A stretch of 64,000 nt of DNA from Cherax quadricarinatus (Eukaryota > Arthropoda > Malacostraca > Decapoda > Parastacidae): assembly GCF_038502225.1 (NCBI RefSeq), contig NW_027195405.1:53501-117500 (forward strand). The letters run 5' to 3'. The notes under the pieces are model-generated. The model worked only from the letters and a program-made list of their open reading frames with translations. It made no database searches and was not told where the DNA came from. Shown piece after piece: positions 28,401-42,949 of this stretch; positions within the stretch are counted from its first letter, which is position 1, and each line of letters begins with the position of its first letter. The position numbers and the translations under genes were made by a program.

Positions 28401-31400
28401 CTGTATACTGTAATGTTAATACTGTAGCTGCCTGTATACTGTAATGTTAATACTGTAGTTGCCTGTATACTGTAATGTTAATACTGTAGCTGCCTGTATA
28501 CTGTAATGTTAATACTGTAGCTGCCTGTATACTGTAATGTTAATACTGTAGCTGCCTGTATACTGTAATGTTAATACTGTAGCTGCCTGTATACTGTAAT
28601 GTTAATACTGTAGCTGCCTGTATACTGTAATGTTAATAGTGTAGCTGCCTGTATACTGTAATGTTAATACTGTAGCTGCCTGTATACTGTAATGTTTATA
28701 CTGTAGCTGCCTGTATACTGTAATGTTAATACTGTAGCTGCCTGTATACTGTAATGTTAATACTGTATCTGCCTGTATACTGTAATGTTAATACTGTATA
28801 CTGTAATGTTATACTGTAGCTGCCTGTATACTGTAATGTTAATACTGTAGCTGCCTGTATACTGTAATGTTAATACTGTAGCTGCCTGTATACTGTAATG
28901 TTAATACTGTAGCTGCCTGTATACTGTAATGTTAATACTGTAGCTGCCTGTATACTGTAATGTTAATACTGTAGCAGCCTGTATACTGTAATGTTAATAC
29001 TGTAGCTGCCTGTATACTGTAATGTTAATACTGTAGCTGCCTGTATACTGTAATGTTAATACTGTAGCTGCCTGTATTCTGTAATGTTAATAGTGTAGCT
29101 GCCTTTATACTGTAATGTTAATACTGTAGCTGCCTGTGTACTGTAATGTTAATACTGTAGCTGCCTGTATACTGTAATGTTAATACTGTACCTGCCTGTA
29201 TACTGTAATGTTAATACTGTAACAGCCTGTATACTGTAATGTTAATACTGTAGCTGCCTGTATACTGTAATGTTAATACTGTAGCTGCCTGTATACTGTA
29301 ATGTTAATTCTGTAGCTGCCTGTATACTGTAATGTTAATACTGTAGCTGCCTGTTTTCTGTAATGTTAATACTGTAGCTGCCTGTATACTGTAATCTTAA
29401 TACTGTAGATGCCTGTACATTGTAATGTTAATACTGTATCTGCCTCTATACTGAACTGTTAATGCTGTAACAGCCTGTATACTGTAATGTTATTGCTGTA
29501 GGTGCCTGTACGCTGTTATGTTAATACTGTAGCTGTCTGTATACTGTAAAGTTAATACTGTATCTGCCTGTATACTGTAATGTTAATACTGTAGCTGCCT
29601 GTATACTGTAATGTTAATACTGTAGCTGCCTGTATACTGTAATGTTAATACTGTAGCTGCCTGTATACTGTAATGTTAATACTGTAGCTGCCTGTATATT
29701 GTAATGTTAATACTGTAGCTGCCTGTATACTGTAATGTTAATACTGTAGCTGCCTGTATACTGTAATGTTAATACTGTAGCTGCCTGTATACTGTAATGT
29801 TAATACTGTAGCTGCCTGTATACTGTAATGTTAATACTGTAGCTGCCTGTATACTGTAATGTTAATACTGTAGCTGCCTGTATACTGTAATGTTAATACT
29901 GTAGCTGCCTGTATACTGTAATGTTAATACTGTAGCTGCCTGTATACTGTAATGTTAATACTGTAGCTGCCTGTATACTGTAATGTTAATACTGTAGCTG
30001 CCTGTATACTGTAATGTTAATACTGTAGCTGCCTGTATACTGTAATGTTAATACTGTAGCTGCCTGTATACTGTAATGTTAATACTGTAGCTGCCTGTAT
30101 ACTGTAATGTTAATACTGTAGCTGCCTGTATACTGTAATGTTAATACTGTACTGTACTGTAATGTTAATACTGTAGCTGCCTATACTGTAATGTTAATAC
30201 TGTAGCTGCCTGTATACTGTAATGTTAATACTGTACCTGCCTGTATACTGTAATGTTAATACTGTAGCTGCCTGTATACTGTAATGTTAATACTGTAGCT
30301 GCCTGTATACTGTAATGTTAATACTGTAGCTGCCTGTATACTGTAATGTTAATACTGTAGCTGCCTGTATACTGTAATGTTAATAGTGTAGCTGCCTGTA
30401 TACTGTAATGTTAATACTGTAGCTGCCTGTATACTGTAATGTTAATACTGTAGCTGCCTGTATACTGTAATGTTAATACTGTAGCTGCCTGTATACTGTA
30501 ATGTTAATACTGTAGCTGCCTGTATACTGTAATGTTAATACTGTAGCTGCCTGTATACTGTAATGTTAATACTGTAGCTGCCTGTATACTGTAATGTTAA
30601 TACTGTAGCTGCCTGTATACTGTAATGTTAATACTGTAGCTGCCTGTATACTGTAATGTTAATACTGTAGCTGCCTGTATACTGTAATGTTAATACTGTA
30701 GCTGCCTGTATTCTGTAATGTTAATACTGTAGCTGCCTGTATACTGTAATGTTAATACTGTAGCTGCCTGTATACTGCAATGTTAATGCCGTAGCTGACT
30801 GTATACTGAAATGTTAATACTGTAGCTGCTTGTATACTGTAATGTTAATACTGTAGCTTCCTGTATACTCTAATGTTAATACTGTAGCTGCCTGTAAACT
30901 GTAATGTTAATACTGTAGCTGCCTGTATACTGCAATGTTAATAATGTAGCTGCCTGTATACTGTAATGTTAATACTGTAGCTGCCTGTATACTGTAATGT
31001 TATTACTGTAGCTGCCTGTATACTGTAATGTTAATACTGTAGCTGCCTGTATACTGTAATGTTAATAATGTAGCTGCCTGTATACTGCAATGTTAATAAT
31101 GTAGCTCCCTCTATACTGGAATGTTAATACTGTAGCTGCCTGTATACTGTAATGTTAATACTGTAGCTGCCTGTATACTGTAATGTTAATACTGTAGCTG
31201 CCTGTATACTGTAATGTTAATACTGTAGCTGCCTGTATACTGTAATGTTAATACTGTAGCTGCCTGTATACTGTAATGTTAATACTGTAGCTGCCTGTAT
31301 ACTGTAATGTTAATACTGTAGCTGCCTGTATACTGTAATGTTAATACTGTAGCTGCCTGTATACTGTAATGTTAATACTGTATCTGCCTGTATACTGTAA

Positions 31401-34400
31401 TGTTAATACTGTAGCTGCCTGTATACTGTAATGTTAATACTGTAGCTGCCTGTATACTGTAATGTTAATACTGTAGCTGCCTGTATACTGTAATGTTAAT
31501 ACTGTAGCTGCCTGTATACTGTAATGTTAATACTGTAGCTGCCTGTATACTGTAATGTTAATACTGTAGCTGCCTGTATACTGTAATGTTAATACTGTAG
31601 CTGCCTGTATACTGTAATGTTAATACTGTAGCTGCCTGTATACTGTAATGTTAATACTGTACCTGCCTGTATACTGTAATGTTAATACTGTAGCTGCCTG
31701 TATACTGTAATGTTAATACTGTAGCTGCTTGTATACTGTAATGTTAATACTGTAGCTGCCTGTATACTGTAATGTTAATACTGTAGCTGCCTGTATACTG
31801 TAATGTTAATACTGTAGCTGCCTGTATACTGTAATGTTAATACTGTAGCTGCCTGTATACTGTAATGTTAATACTGTAGCTGCGTGTATACTGTAATGTT
31901 AATACTGTAGCTGCCTGTATACTGTAATGTTAATACTGTAGCTGCCTGTATACTGTAATGTTAATACTGTAGCTGCGTGTATACTGTAATGTTAATACAG
32001 TAGCTGCCTGTATACTGTAATGTTAATACTGTAGCTGCCTGCATACTGTAATGTTAATACTGTAGCTGCCTGTATACTGTAATGTTAATACTGTAGCTGC
32101 CTGTATACTGTAATGTTAATACTGTAGCTGCCTGTATACTGTAATGTTAATACTGTAGCTGCCTGTATACTGTAATGTTAATACTGTAGCTGCCTGTATA
32201 CTGTATTATTAATACTGTAGCTGCCTGCATACTGTAATGTTAATACTGTAGCTGCCTGTATACTGGAATGCTAATACTGTAGCTGCATGTATACTGTATT
32301 GGTAATATTGTAGTTGTCTGTATACTGTAATGTTAATAATGTAGCTGCCTGTATAATGGAATGCTAATACTATGGCTGCCTGTATACTGTAAAGTTAATA
32401 CTGTAGCTGCCTGTATACTCTAATGCTATTACTGTAGCTGCCTGTATAATGTAATGTTAATACTGTAGCTGCCTGTATACTGTAATGTTAATACTGTAGC
32501 TGCCTGTATACTGTAATGTTAATACTGTAGCTGCCTGTATACTGTAATGTTAATACTGTAGCTGCCTGTATACTGTAATGTTAATACTGTAGCTGCCTGT
32601 ATACTGTAATGTTAATACTGTAGCTGCCTGTATTCTGTAATGTTAATACTGTAGCTGCCTGTATACTGTAATGTTAATACTGTAGCTGCCTGTATACTGT
32701 AATGTTAATACTGTAGCTGCCTGTATACTGTAATGTTAATACTGTAGCTGCCTGTATACTGTAATGTTAATACTGTAGCTGCCTGTATACTGTAATGTTA
32801 ATACTGTAGCTGCCTGTATAATGTAATGTTAATACTGTAGCTGCCTGTATACTGTAATGTTAATACTGTAGCTGCCTGTATACTGTAATGTTAATACTGT
32901 AGCTGCCTGTATACTGTAATGTTAATACTGTAACTGCCTGTATACTGAAATGTTAAAACTGCAGCAGGTTGTATACTGTAATGTTAATACTCTAGCAGCC
33001 TGTATACTGTAATGTTAATACTCTAGCAGCCTGTGTTCTGTAATGTTAATACTGAAGCAGCCATCATACCGTAATGTTAATACTGTAGCTGCCTGTATAC
33101 TGAAATGTTAATAATGTAGCAGCCTGTATGCTGTAATGTTATTTCTGTTGCAGCCTACATACTGTAATGTTAATACTGTAGCAGCCTGTATACTGTAATG
33201 TTAATACTGTAGCTGCCTGTATACTGTAATGTTAATACTGTAACTGCCTGTATACTGTAATGTTAATACTGTAGCAGCCTGTATACTGTAATGTTAGTAC
33301 TCTAGCAGCCTGTACACTGAAATGTTAATACTGTAGCATCCTGTATACTGTAATGTTAATATTGTAGCAGCCTGTATACTGTAATGTTAATACTGTAGTA
33401 ACCTTTATACTATAATGGTAATTTTGAAGCTTTCTGTATACAGTAATGTTAATACTTTAGCAACCTGTATACTGTAATGTTAATACTGTAGCTGTCTGTA
33501 CACTGTAATGTTAATACTGAAGCTGCCTAAATACTGTAATGTTAATATTTTAGCTGCCTGTATACTGTATTGTTACTACTGAAGCTGCCTGTGTACTGTA
33601 ATGTTAATACTGTAACTTCCTGTATACTGTAATGTTAATACTGTAGCTGCCTGTATACTGTAATGTTAATACTGTATGGTCCTGCCTGTATACTGTAATG
33701 TTAACACTGTACATGCCTGTATACTGTAATGTTAATACTGTAGCAGGCTGTATACTGTAATGTTAATACTGTAGCTGCCTGTATACTGTAATGTTAATAC
33801 TGTAGCTGCCTGTATACTGTAATGTTAATACTGTAGCTGCCTGTATACTGTAATGTTAATACTGTAGCTGCCTGTATACTGTAATGTTAATACTGTAGCT
33901 GCCTGTATACTGTAATGTTAATACTGTAGCTGCCTGTATACTGTAATGTTAATACTGTACCTGCCTGTATACTGTAATGTTAATACTGTAGCTGCCTGTA
34001 TACTGTAATGTTAATACTGTAGCTGCCTGTATACTGTAATGTTAATACTGTAGCTGCCTGTATACTGTAATGTTAATACTGTAGCTGCCTGTATACTGTA
34101 ATGTTAATACTGTAGCTGCCTGTATACTGTAATGTTAATACTGTAGCTGCCTGTATACTGTAATGTTAATACTGTAGCTGTCTGTATACTGTAATGTTAA
34201 TTCTGTAGCTGCCTGTATACTGTAATGTTAATACTGTAACTGCCTGAATACTGCAATGTTAATAATGTAGCTGCCTGTATACTGGAATGTTAATACTGTA
34301 GCTGTCTGTTTACTGGAAAGTTAATACTGTAGCTGTCTGTACATTGTAATGTTAATACTATAGCTGCCTGTATACTGGAATCTTAATACTGTAGCTACAT

Positions 34401-37400
34401 GAACTCTGTATTGTTAATACTGTAGCTGCCTGTATATTGTAATGTTAATACTGTAGCTGCCTGTATACTGTAATGTTAATACTGTAGCTGCCTGTATACT
34501 GTAATGTTAATACTGTAGCTGCCTGTATACTGTAATGTTAATACTGTAGCTGCCTGTATACTGTAATGTTAAATTTGTAGCTGCCTGTATACTGTAATGT
34601 TAATACTGTAGCTGCCTGTATACTGTAATGTTAATACTGTAGCTGCCTGTATACTGTAATGTTAATACTGTACCTGCCTGTATACTGTAATGTTAATACT
34701 GTACCTGCCTGTATACTGTAATGTTAATAGTGTAGCTGCCTGTATACTGTGATGTTAATACTGTAGCAGCCTGTATACTGTAATGTTAATACTGTAGCTG
34801 CCTGTATACTGTAATGTTAATACTGTAGACGCCTGTATGCTGTAATGTTAATACTGTAGCTGCCTGTATACTGTAATGTTAATACTGTAGCTGCCTGTAT
34901 ACTGTAATGTTAATACTGTAGCTGCCTGTATACTGTAATGTTAATACTGTAGCTGCCTGTATACTGTAATGTTAATACTGTAGCTGCCTGTATACTGTAA
35001 TGTTAATAATGTACCTGCCTGTATACTGTAATGTTAATACTGTAGCAGCCTGTATACTGTAATGTTAATACTGTAGCTGCCTGTATACTGTAATGTTAAT
35101 ACTGTAGCTGCCTGTATACTGTAATGTTAATACTGTAGCTGCCTGTATACTGTAATGTTAATACTGTAGCTGCCTGTATACTGTAATGTTAATACTGTAG
35201 CTGCCTGTATACTGTAATGTTAATACTGTAGCTGCCTGTATACTGTAATGTTAATACTGTAGCTGCCTGTATACTGTAATGTTAATACTGTAGCTGCCTG
35301 TATACTGTAATGTTAATACTGTAGCTGCCTGTATACTGTAATGTTAATACTGTAGCTGCCTGTATACTGTAATGTTAATACTGTAGCTGCCTGTACTGCC
35401 TGTATACTGTAATGTTAATACTGTAGCTGTCTGTATACTGCAATGTTAATACTGTAGCTGCCTGTATACTGTAATGTTAATACTGTAGCTGCCTGTATAC
35501 TGTAATGTTAATACTGTACCTGCCTGTATACTGTAATATTAATACTGTAGCTGCCTGTATACTTTAATGTTAATACTGTAGCTGCCTGTATACTGTAATG
35601 TTAATACTGTAGCTGCCTGTATACTGTAATGTTAATACTGTAGCTGCCTGTATACTGTAATGTTAATACTGTAGCTGCCTGTATACTGTAATGTTAATAC
35701 TGTAGCTGTCTGTATACTGTAATGTTAATACTGTAGCTGCCTGTATACCGTAATGTTAATACTGTAGCTGCCTGTATACTGCAATGTTAATACTGTAGCT
35801 GTCTGTATACTGTAATGTTAATACTGTAGCTGCCTGTATACTGTAATGTTAATACTGTAGCAGCCTGTATACTGTATTGTTAATGCTGTAGCTGTCTGTA
35901 TACTGGAATGTTAATAGTGTAGCTGCCTGTATACTGTAATGTTAGTAATGTAGTTGCATGTATACTGTAATTTTAATACTGTAGCTGCCTGTATACTGGA
36001 ATGATAATACTGTAGCTGCCTGTATACTGTAATGTTAATACTGTAGCTGCCTGTATACTGTAATGTTAATACTATAGCTGCCTGTATACTGTAATGTTAA
36101 TACTGTAGCTGCCTGTATACTGTAATGTTAATAATGTAGCTGCCTGTATACTGGAATGCTAATTCTGTAGCTACCTGTATACTGTAATGTTAAAACTGTA
36201 TCTGCCTGTCTGCTGGAATGATAATACTGTAGCTGCCTGTATACTATAATGTTAATACTGTAGCTGCCTGTATACTGTAATGTTAATACTGTAGCTGCCT
36301 GTATACTGTAATGTTAAAACTGTAGCTGCCAGTATGCTGGAATGTTAATACTGTAGCTTCCTGTATACTGTATTGTTAATACTTCAGCAGCCTGTATACT
36401 GTAATGTTAATAATGTAGCTGCCTGTATACTGTAATGTTAATACTGTAGCTGCCTGTATACTGTAATGTTAATACTGTAGCTGCCTGTATACTGTAATGT
36501 TAATACTGTAGCTGCCTGTATACTGCAATGTTAATACTGTAGCTGCCTGTATACTGTAATGTTAATACTGTAGCTGCATGTATACTGTAATGTTAATACT
36601 GTAGCTGCCTGTATACTGTAATGTTAATACTGTAGCTGCCTGTATACTGTAATGTTAATACTGTAGCTGCCTGTATACTGTAATGTTAATACTGTAGCTG
36701 CCTGTATACTGTAATGTTAATACTGTAGCTGCCTGTATACTGTAATGTTAATACTGTAGCTGCCTGTATACTGTAATGTTAATACTGTAGCTGCCTCTAT
36801 GCTGTAATGTTAATACTGTAGCTGCCTGTATACTGTAATGTTAATACTGTAGCTGCCTGTATACTGTAATGTTAATACTGTAGCTGCCTGTATACTGTAA
36901 TGTTAATACTGTAGCTGCCTGTATACTGTAATGTTAATACTGTAGCTGCCTGTATACTGTAATGTTAATACTGTAGCTGCCTGTATACTGTAATGTTAAT
37001 ACTGTAGCTGCCTGTATACTGTAATGTTAATACTGTAGCTGCCTGTATACTGTAATGTTAATACTGTAGCTGCCTGTATACTGTAATGTTAATACTGTAG
37101 CTGCCTGTATACTGTAATGTTAATACTGTAGCTGCCTGTATACTGTAATGTTAATACTGTAGCTGCCTGTATACTGTAATGTTAATACTGTAGCTGCCTG
37201 TATACTGTAATGTTAATACTGTAGCTGCCTGTATACTGTAATGTTAATACTGTAGCTGCCTGTATACTGTAATGTTAATACTGAAGCTGCCTGTATACTG
37301 TAATGTTAATACTGTAGCTGCCTGTATACTGTAATGTTAATACTGTAGCTGCCTGTATACTGTAATGTTAATACTGTAGCTGCCTGTATACTGTAATGTT

Positions 37401-40400
37401 AATACTGTAGCTGCCTGTATACTGTAATGTTAATACTGTAGCTGCCTGTACACTGTAATGTTAATACTGTAGCTGCCTGTATACTGTAATGTTAATACTG
37501 TAGCTGCCTGTATACTGTAATGTTAATACTGTAGCTGCCTGTATACTGTAATGTTAATACTGTAGCTGCCTGTATACTGTAATGTTAATACTGTAGCTGC
37601 CTGTATACTGTAATGTTAATACTGTAGCTGCCTGTATACTGTAATGTTAATACTGTAGCTCCCTGCTTACTGTAATGTTAATACTGTAGCTGCCTGTATA
37701 CTGTAATGTTAATACTGTAGCTGCCTGTATACTGTAATGTTAATACTGTAGCTGCCTGTATACTGTAATGTGAATACTGTAGCTGCTGTTATACTGTAAT
37801 ATTAATACTGTAGCTGCCTGTATACTGTAATGTTAATACTGCAGCAGCCTCTATACTGGAATGTTAATACGGTAGCTGCCTCTATACTGTAATGTTAATA
37901 CTGTAGCTGCCTGTTTTCTGTAATGTTAATACTGTAGCTGCCTGTATACTGTAATCTTAATAGTGTAGATGCCTGTACATTGTAATGTTAATACTGTAGC
38001 TGCCTGTATACTGCAATGTTAATAATGTAGCTGCCTGTATACTGGAATGCTAATGCTGTAGCTGCCTGTATACTGTAATGTTAACACTGTAGTTGCCTGT
38101 ATACTGTAATGTTAATACTGTAGCTGCCTGTATACTTTAATGTTAATACTGTAGCTGCCTGTATACTGTAATGTTAATACTGTACCTGCCTGTATACTGT
38201 AATGTTAATACTGTAGCTGCCTGTATACTGTAATGTTAATACTGTAGCTCTCTGTATACTGGAATGTTAATACTGTAGCTGCCTGTATACTGTAATGTTA
38301 ATACTGTAGCTGCCTGTATACTGTAATGTTAATACTGTAGCTGCCTGTATACTGTAATGTTAATACTGTAGCTGTCTGTATACTGTAATGTTAATACTGT
38401 AGCTGCCTGTATACTGTAATGTTAATACTGTAGCTGCCTGTATACTGTAATGTTAATACTGTAGCTGCCTGTATACTGTAATGTTAATACTGTAGCTGCC
38501 TGTATACTGTAATGTTAATACTGTAGCTGCCTGTATACTGTAATGTTAATACTGTAGCTGCCTGTATACTGTAATGTTAATACTGTAGCTGCCTGTATAC
38601 TGTAATGTTAATACTGTAGCTGCCTGTATACTGTAATGTTAATACTGTAGCTGCCTGTATACTGTAATGTTAATACTGTAGCTGCATGTATACTGTAATG
38701 TTAATACTGTAGCTGCCTGTATACTGTAATGTTAATACTGTAGCTGCCTGTATACTGTAATGTTAATACTGTAGCTGCCTGTATACTGTAATGTTAATAC
38801 TGTAGCTGCCTGTATACTGTAATGTTAATACTGTAGCTGCCTGTATACTGTAATGTTAATACTGTAGCTGCCTGTATACTGTAATGTTAATACTGTAGCT
38901 GCCTGTATACTGTAATGTTAATACTGTAGCTGCCTGTATACTGTAATGTTAATACTGTAGCTGCCTGTATACTGTAATGTTAATACTGTAGCTGCCTGTA
39001 TACTGTAATGTTAATACTGTAGCTGCCTGTATACTGTAATGTTAATACTGTAGCTGCCTGTATACTGTAATGTTAATACTGTAGCTGCCTGTATACTGTA
39101 ATGTTAATACTGTAGCTGCCTGTATACTGTAATGTTAATACTGTAGCTGCCTGTATACTGTAATGTTAATACTGTAGCTGCCTGTATACTGTAATGTTAA
39201 TACTGTAGCTGCCTGTATACTGTAATGTTAATACTGTAGCTGCCTGTATACTGTAATGTTAATACTGTAGCTGCCTGTATACTGTAATGTTAATACTGTA
39301 GCTGCCTGTATACTGTAATGTTAATACTGTAGCTGCCTGTATACTGTAATGTTAATACTGTAGCTGCCTGTATACTGTAATGTTAATACTGTAGCTGCCT
39401 GTATACTGTAATGTTAATACTGTAGCTGCCTGTATACTGTAATGTTAATACTGTAGCTGCCTGTATACTGTAATGTTAATACTGTAGCTGCCTGTATACT
39501 GTAATGTTAATACTGTAGCTGCCTGTATACTGTAATGTTAATACTGTAGCTGCCTGTATACTGTAATGTTAATACTGTAGCTGCCTGTATACTGTAATGT
39601 TAATACTGTAGCTGCCTGTATACTGTAATGTTAATACTGTAGCTGCCTGTATACTGTAATGTTAATACTGTAGCTGCCTGTATACTGTAATGTTAATACT
39701 GTAGCTGCCTGTATACTGTAATGTTAATACTGTAGCTGCCTGTATACTGTAATGTTAATACTGTAGCTGCCTGTATACTGTAATGTTAATACTGTAGCTG
39801 CCTGTATACTGTAATGTTAATACTGTAGCTGCCTGTATACTGTAATGTTAATACTGTAGCTGCCTGTATACTGTAATGTTAATACTGTAGCTGCCTGTAT
39901 ACTGTAATGTTAATACTGTAGCTGCCTGTATACTGTAATGTTAATACTGTAGCTGCCTGTATACTGTAATGTTAATACTGTAGCTGCCTGTATACTGTAA
40001 TGTTAATACTGTAGCTGCCTGTATACTGTAATGTTAATACTGTAGCTGCCTGTATACTGTAATGTTAATACTGTAGCTGCCTGTATACTGTAATGTTAAT
40101 ACTGTAGCTGCCTGTATACTGTAATGTTAATACTGTAGCAGCCTGTATACTGTAATGTTAATACTGTAGCTGCCTGTATACTGTAATGTTAATACTGTAG
40201 CTGCCTGTATACTGTAATGTTAATACTGTAGCTGCCTGTATACTGTAATGTTAATACTGTAGCTGCCTGTATACTGTAATGTTAATACTGTAGCTGCCTG
40301 TATACTGTAATGTTAATACTGTAGCTGCCTGTATACTGTAATGTTAATACTGTAGCTGCCTGTATACTGTAATGTTAATACTGTAGCTGCCTGTATACTG

Positions 40401-42917
40401 TAATGTTAATACTGTAGCTGCCTGTATACTGTAATGTTAATACTGTAGCTGCCTGTATATTGTAATGTTAATACTGTAGCTGCCTGTATACTGTAATGTT
40501 AATACTGTAGCTGCCTGTATACTGTAATGTTAATACTGTAGCTGCCTGTATACTGTAATGTTAATACTGTAGCTGCCTGTATACTGTAATGTTAATACTG
40601 TAGCTGCCTGTATACTGTAATGTTAATACTGTAGCTGCCTGTATACTGTAATGTTAATACTGTAGCTGCCTGTATACTGTAATGTTAATACTGTAGCTGT
40701 CTGTATACTGTAATGTTAATACTGTAGCTGCCTGTATACTGTAATGTTAATACTGTAGCTGTCTGTATACTGTAATGTTAATACTGTAGCTGCCTGTATA
40801 CTGTAATGTTAATACTGTAGCTGCCTGTATACTGTAATGTTAATACTGTAGCTGCCTGTATACTGTAATGTTAATACTGTAGCTGCCTGTATACTGTAAT
40901 GTTAATACTGTAGCTGCCTGTATACTGTAATGTTAATACTGTAGCTGCCTGTATACTGTAATGTTAATACTGTAGCTGCCTGTATACTGTAATGTTAATA
41001 CTGTAGCTGCCTGTATACTGTAATGTTAATACTGTAGCTGCCTGTATACTGTAATGTTAATACTGTAGCTGCCTGTATACTGTAATGTTAATACTGTAGC
41101 TGCCTGTATACTGTAATGTTAATACTGTAGCAGCCTGTATACTGTAATGTTAATACTGTAGCAGCCTGTATACTGTAATGTTAATACTTTAGCAGCCTGT
41201 ATACTCTAATGTTAATACTGTAGCTTCCTCTATACTGTAATGTTAACACTGTAGCTTCCTCTCTACTGTAATGTTAATACTGTAGCTGCCTGTATACTGT
41301 AATGTTAATACTGTAGCTGCCTGTATACTGTAATGTTAATAGTGTAGCTGCCTGTATACTGTAATGTTAATACTGCAGCTGCCTGTATACGGTAATGTTA
41401 ATACTGTACCTGCCTGTATACTGTAATGTTAATAGTGTAACAGCCTGTATACTGTAAAGTTAATACTGTAGCCGCCTGTATACTGTAGTGTTAATAATGT
41501 AGCAGCCTGTATACTGTAATGTTAATACTGAAGCTGCCTGTATACTGTAATGTTAATAGTGTAGCTGCCTGTATACTGAATATTATTACTGTAGCAGCCT
41601 GTATACTGTAATATTAACACTGTAGCAGCCTGTATGCTGCAATGTTGTTACTGTAGCAGCCTGTATATTGTAATGTCAATACTGTAGCTGCCTGTATACT
41701 CTAATGTTAACACTGTAGCTGCCTGTATACTTTAATGTTTATACTGTAGCAACCTGTATACTGTAATGTTAATACTGTAGCAGCCTGTATACTGTAATGT
41801 TAATACTGTAGCTGCCTGTATACTGTAATGTTAATACTGTAGCAGCCTGTGTACTGTAATGTTAATACTGTAGCTGCCTGTATACTGTAATGTTAATACT
41901 GTAGCTGCCTGTATACTGTAATGTTAATACTGTAGCTGCCTGTATACTGTAATGTTAATACTGTAGCAGCCTGTATACTGTAATGTTAACACTGTAGCTG
42001 CTTGTATACTGTAATGTTAATACTGTAGCACTCTGTACATTGAAATATTAACACTGTAGCAGCCTGTATACTGTAATGTTAATACTGAAGCAGCCTGTAT
42101 ACTGTAATGTTAGTACTGTAACTGCATGTATACTGAAATGTTAATACTGTAGCAGCCTGTATACTGTAATGTTAATACTCTAGCAGCCTGTACACTGAAA
42201 TGTTAATACTGTAGCTGTCTGTTTACTGGAAAGTTAATACTGTAGCTGTCTGTACATTGTAATGTTAATACTATAGCTGCCTGTATACTGGAATCTTAAT
42301 ACTGTAGCTACATGAACTCTGTATTGTTAATACTGTAGCTGCCTGTATATTGTAATGTTAATAGTGTAGCTGCCTGTATACTATATTGGTAATACTGTAG
42401 TTGCCTGCATACTGTCACGTTAATACTGTAGCTGCCTGTATACTGTAATGTTAATACTGTAGCCGCCTGTATACTGTAATGTTAATACTGTACCTGCCTG
42501 TATACTGTAATATTATCGCTGTAGCTTCCTCTATACTGTAATGTTAAGACTGTAGCTGCCTGTTTACTGTAATGTTAACACTCTAGCTACCTGTATACTG
42601 TAATGTTAATGCTCTAGCTGCCTGTATACTGTAATATTAATGCTATAGCTCCCTGCATACTATAATGTTATTAGTGTAGCTACCTGTATACTGTAATGTT
42701 AATACAGTAGCTGACTGTATTCTGTAATGTTAATACAGTAGCTGTCTGTATACCGTAATGTTAATAATGTAGCTGCCTGTATACTGTAATATTAATAGTT
42801 TAGCTGCCTGTATTCTGTAATGTTAATGTTGTAGCTGCCTGTATACTGTAATGTTAATACTGTAGTTGCCTGTATACTGTAATGTTAATACTGTCGCTGC
42901 CTCTATACTGTAATGCT
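10426..42917 (+). repeat. 31-bp tandem satellite, about 1,050 copies
   Basis: A 31-bp unit (representative copy 19024-19054) repeats head to tail for about 32.5 kb. Each unit contains ATACTGTA twice, once followed by ATGTTA and once by GCTGCC, so it looks like an ancient internal duplication. Long stretches are essentially identical (for example 12080-14080, 18590-20220 and 38400-40680). Common variants read GTACCTGCC or GTAGCAGCC. Degenerate islands with substitutions and off-length units lie near 14750-15080, 21160-22100, 22650-23130, 24600-24960, 25600-25730, 27440-27740, 29390-29570, 32200-32440, 32940-33740, 34180-34440, 35870-36400, 37780-38080 and 41130-42900. All three frames are closed by stops, so no coding is expected. 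An array this uniform may be collapsed or expanded in the assembly. Confidence 0.97.
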
Positions 42918-42949
42918 ACCTTTAATTTGCCTGGAGAGAGTTCCGTGGG

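Noticed and set aside
10426..42917. CRISPR array
   Set aside because: The 31-bp repeats are directly adjacent with no spacers, no cas genes are present, and the setting is eukaryotic.
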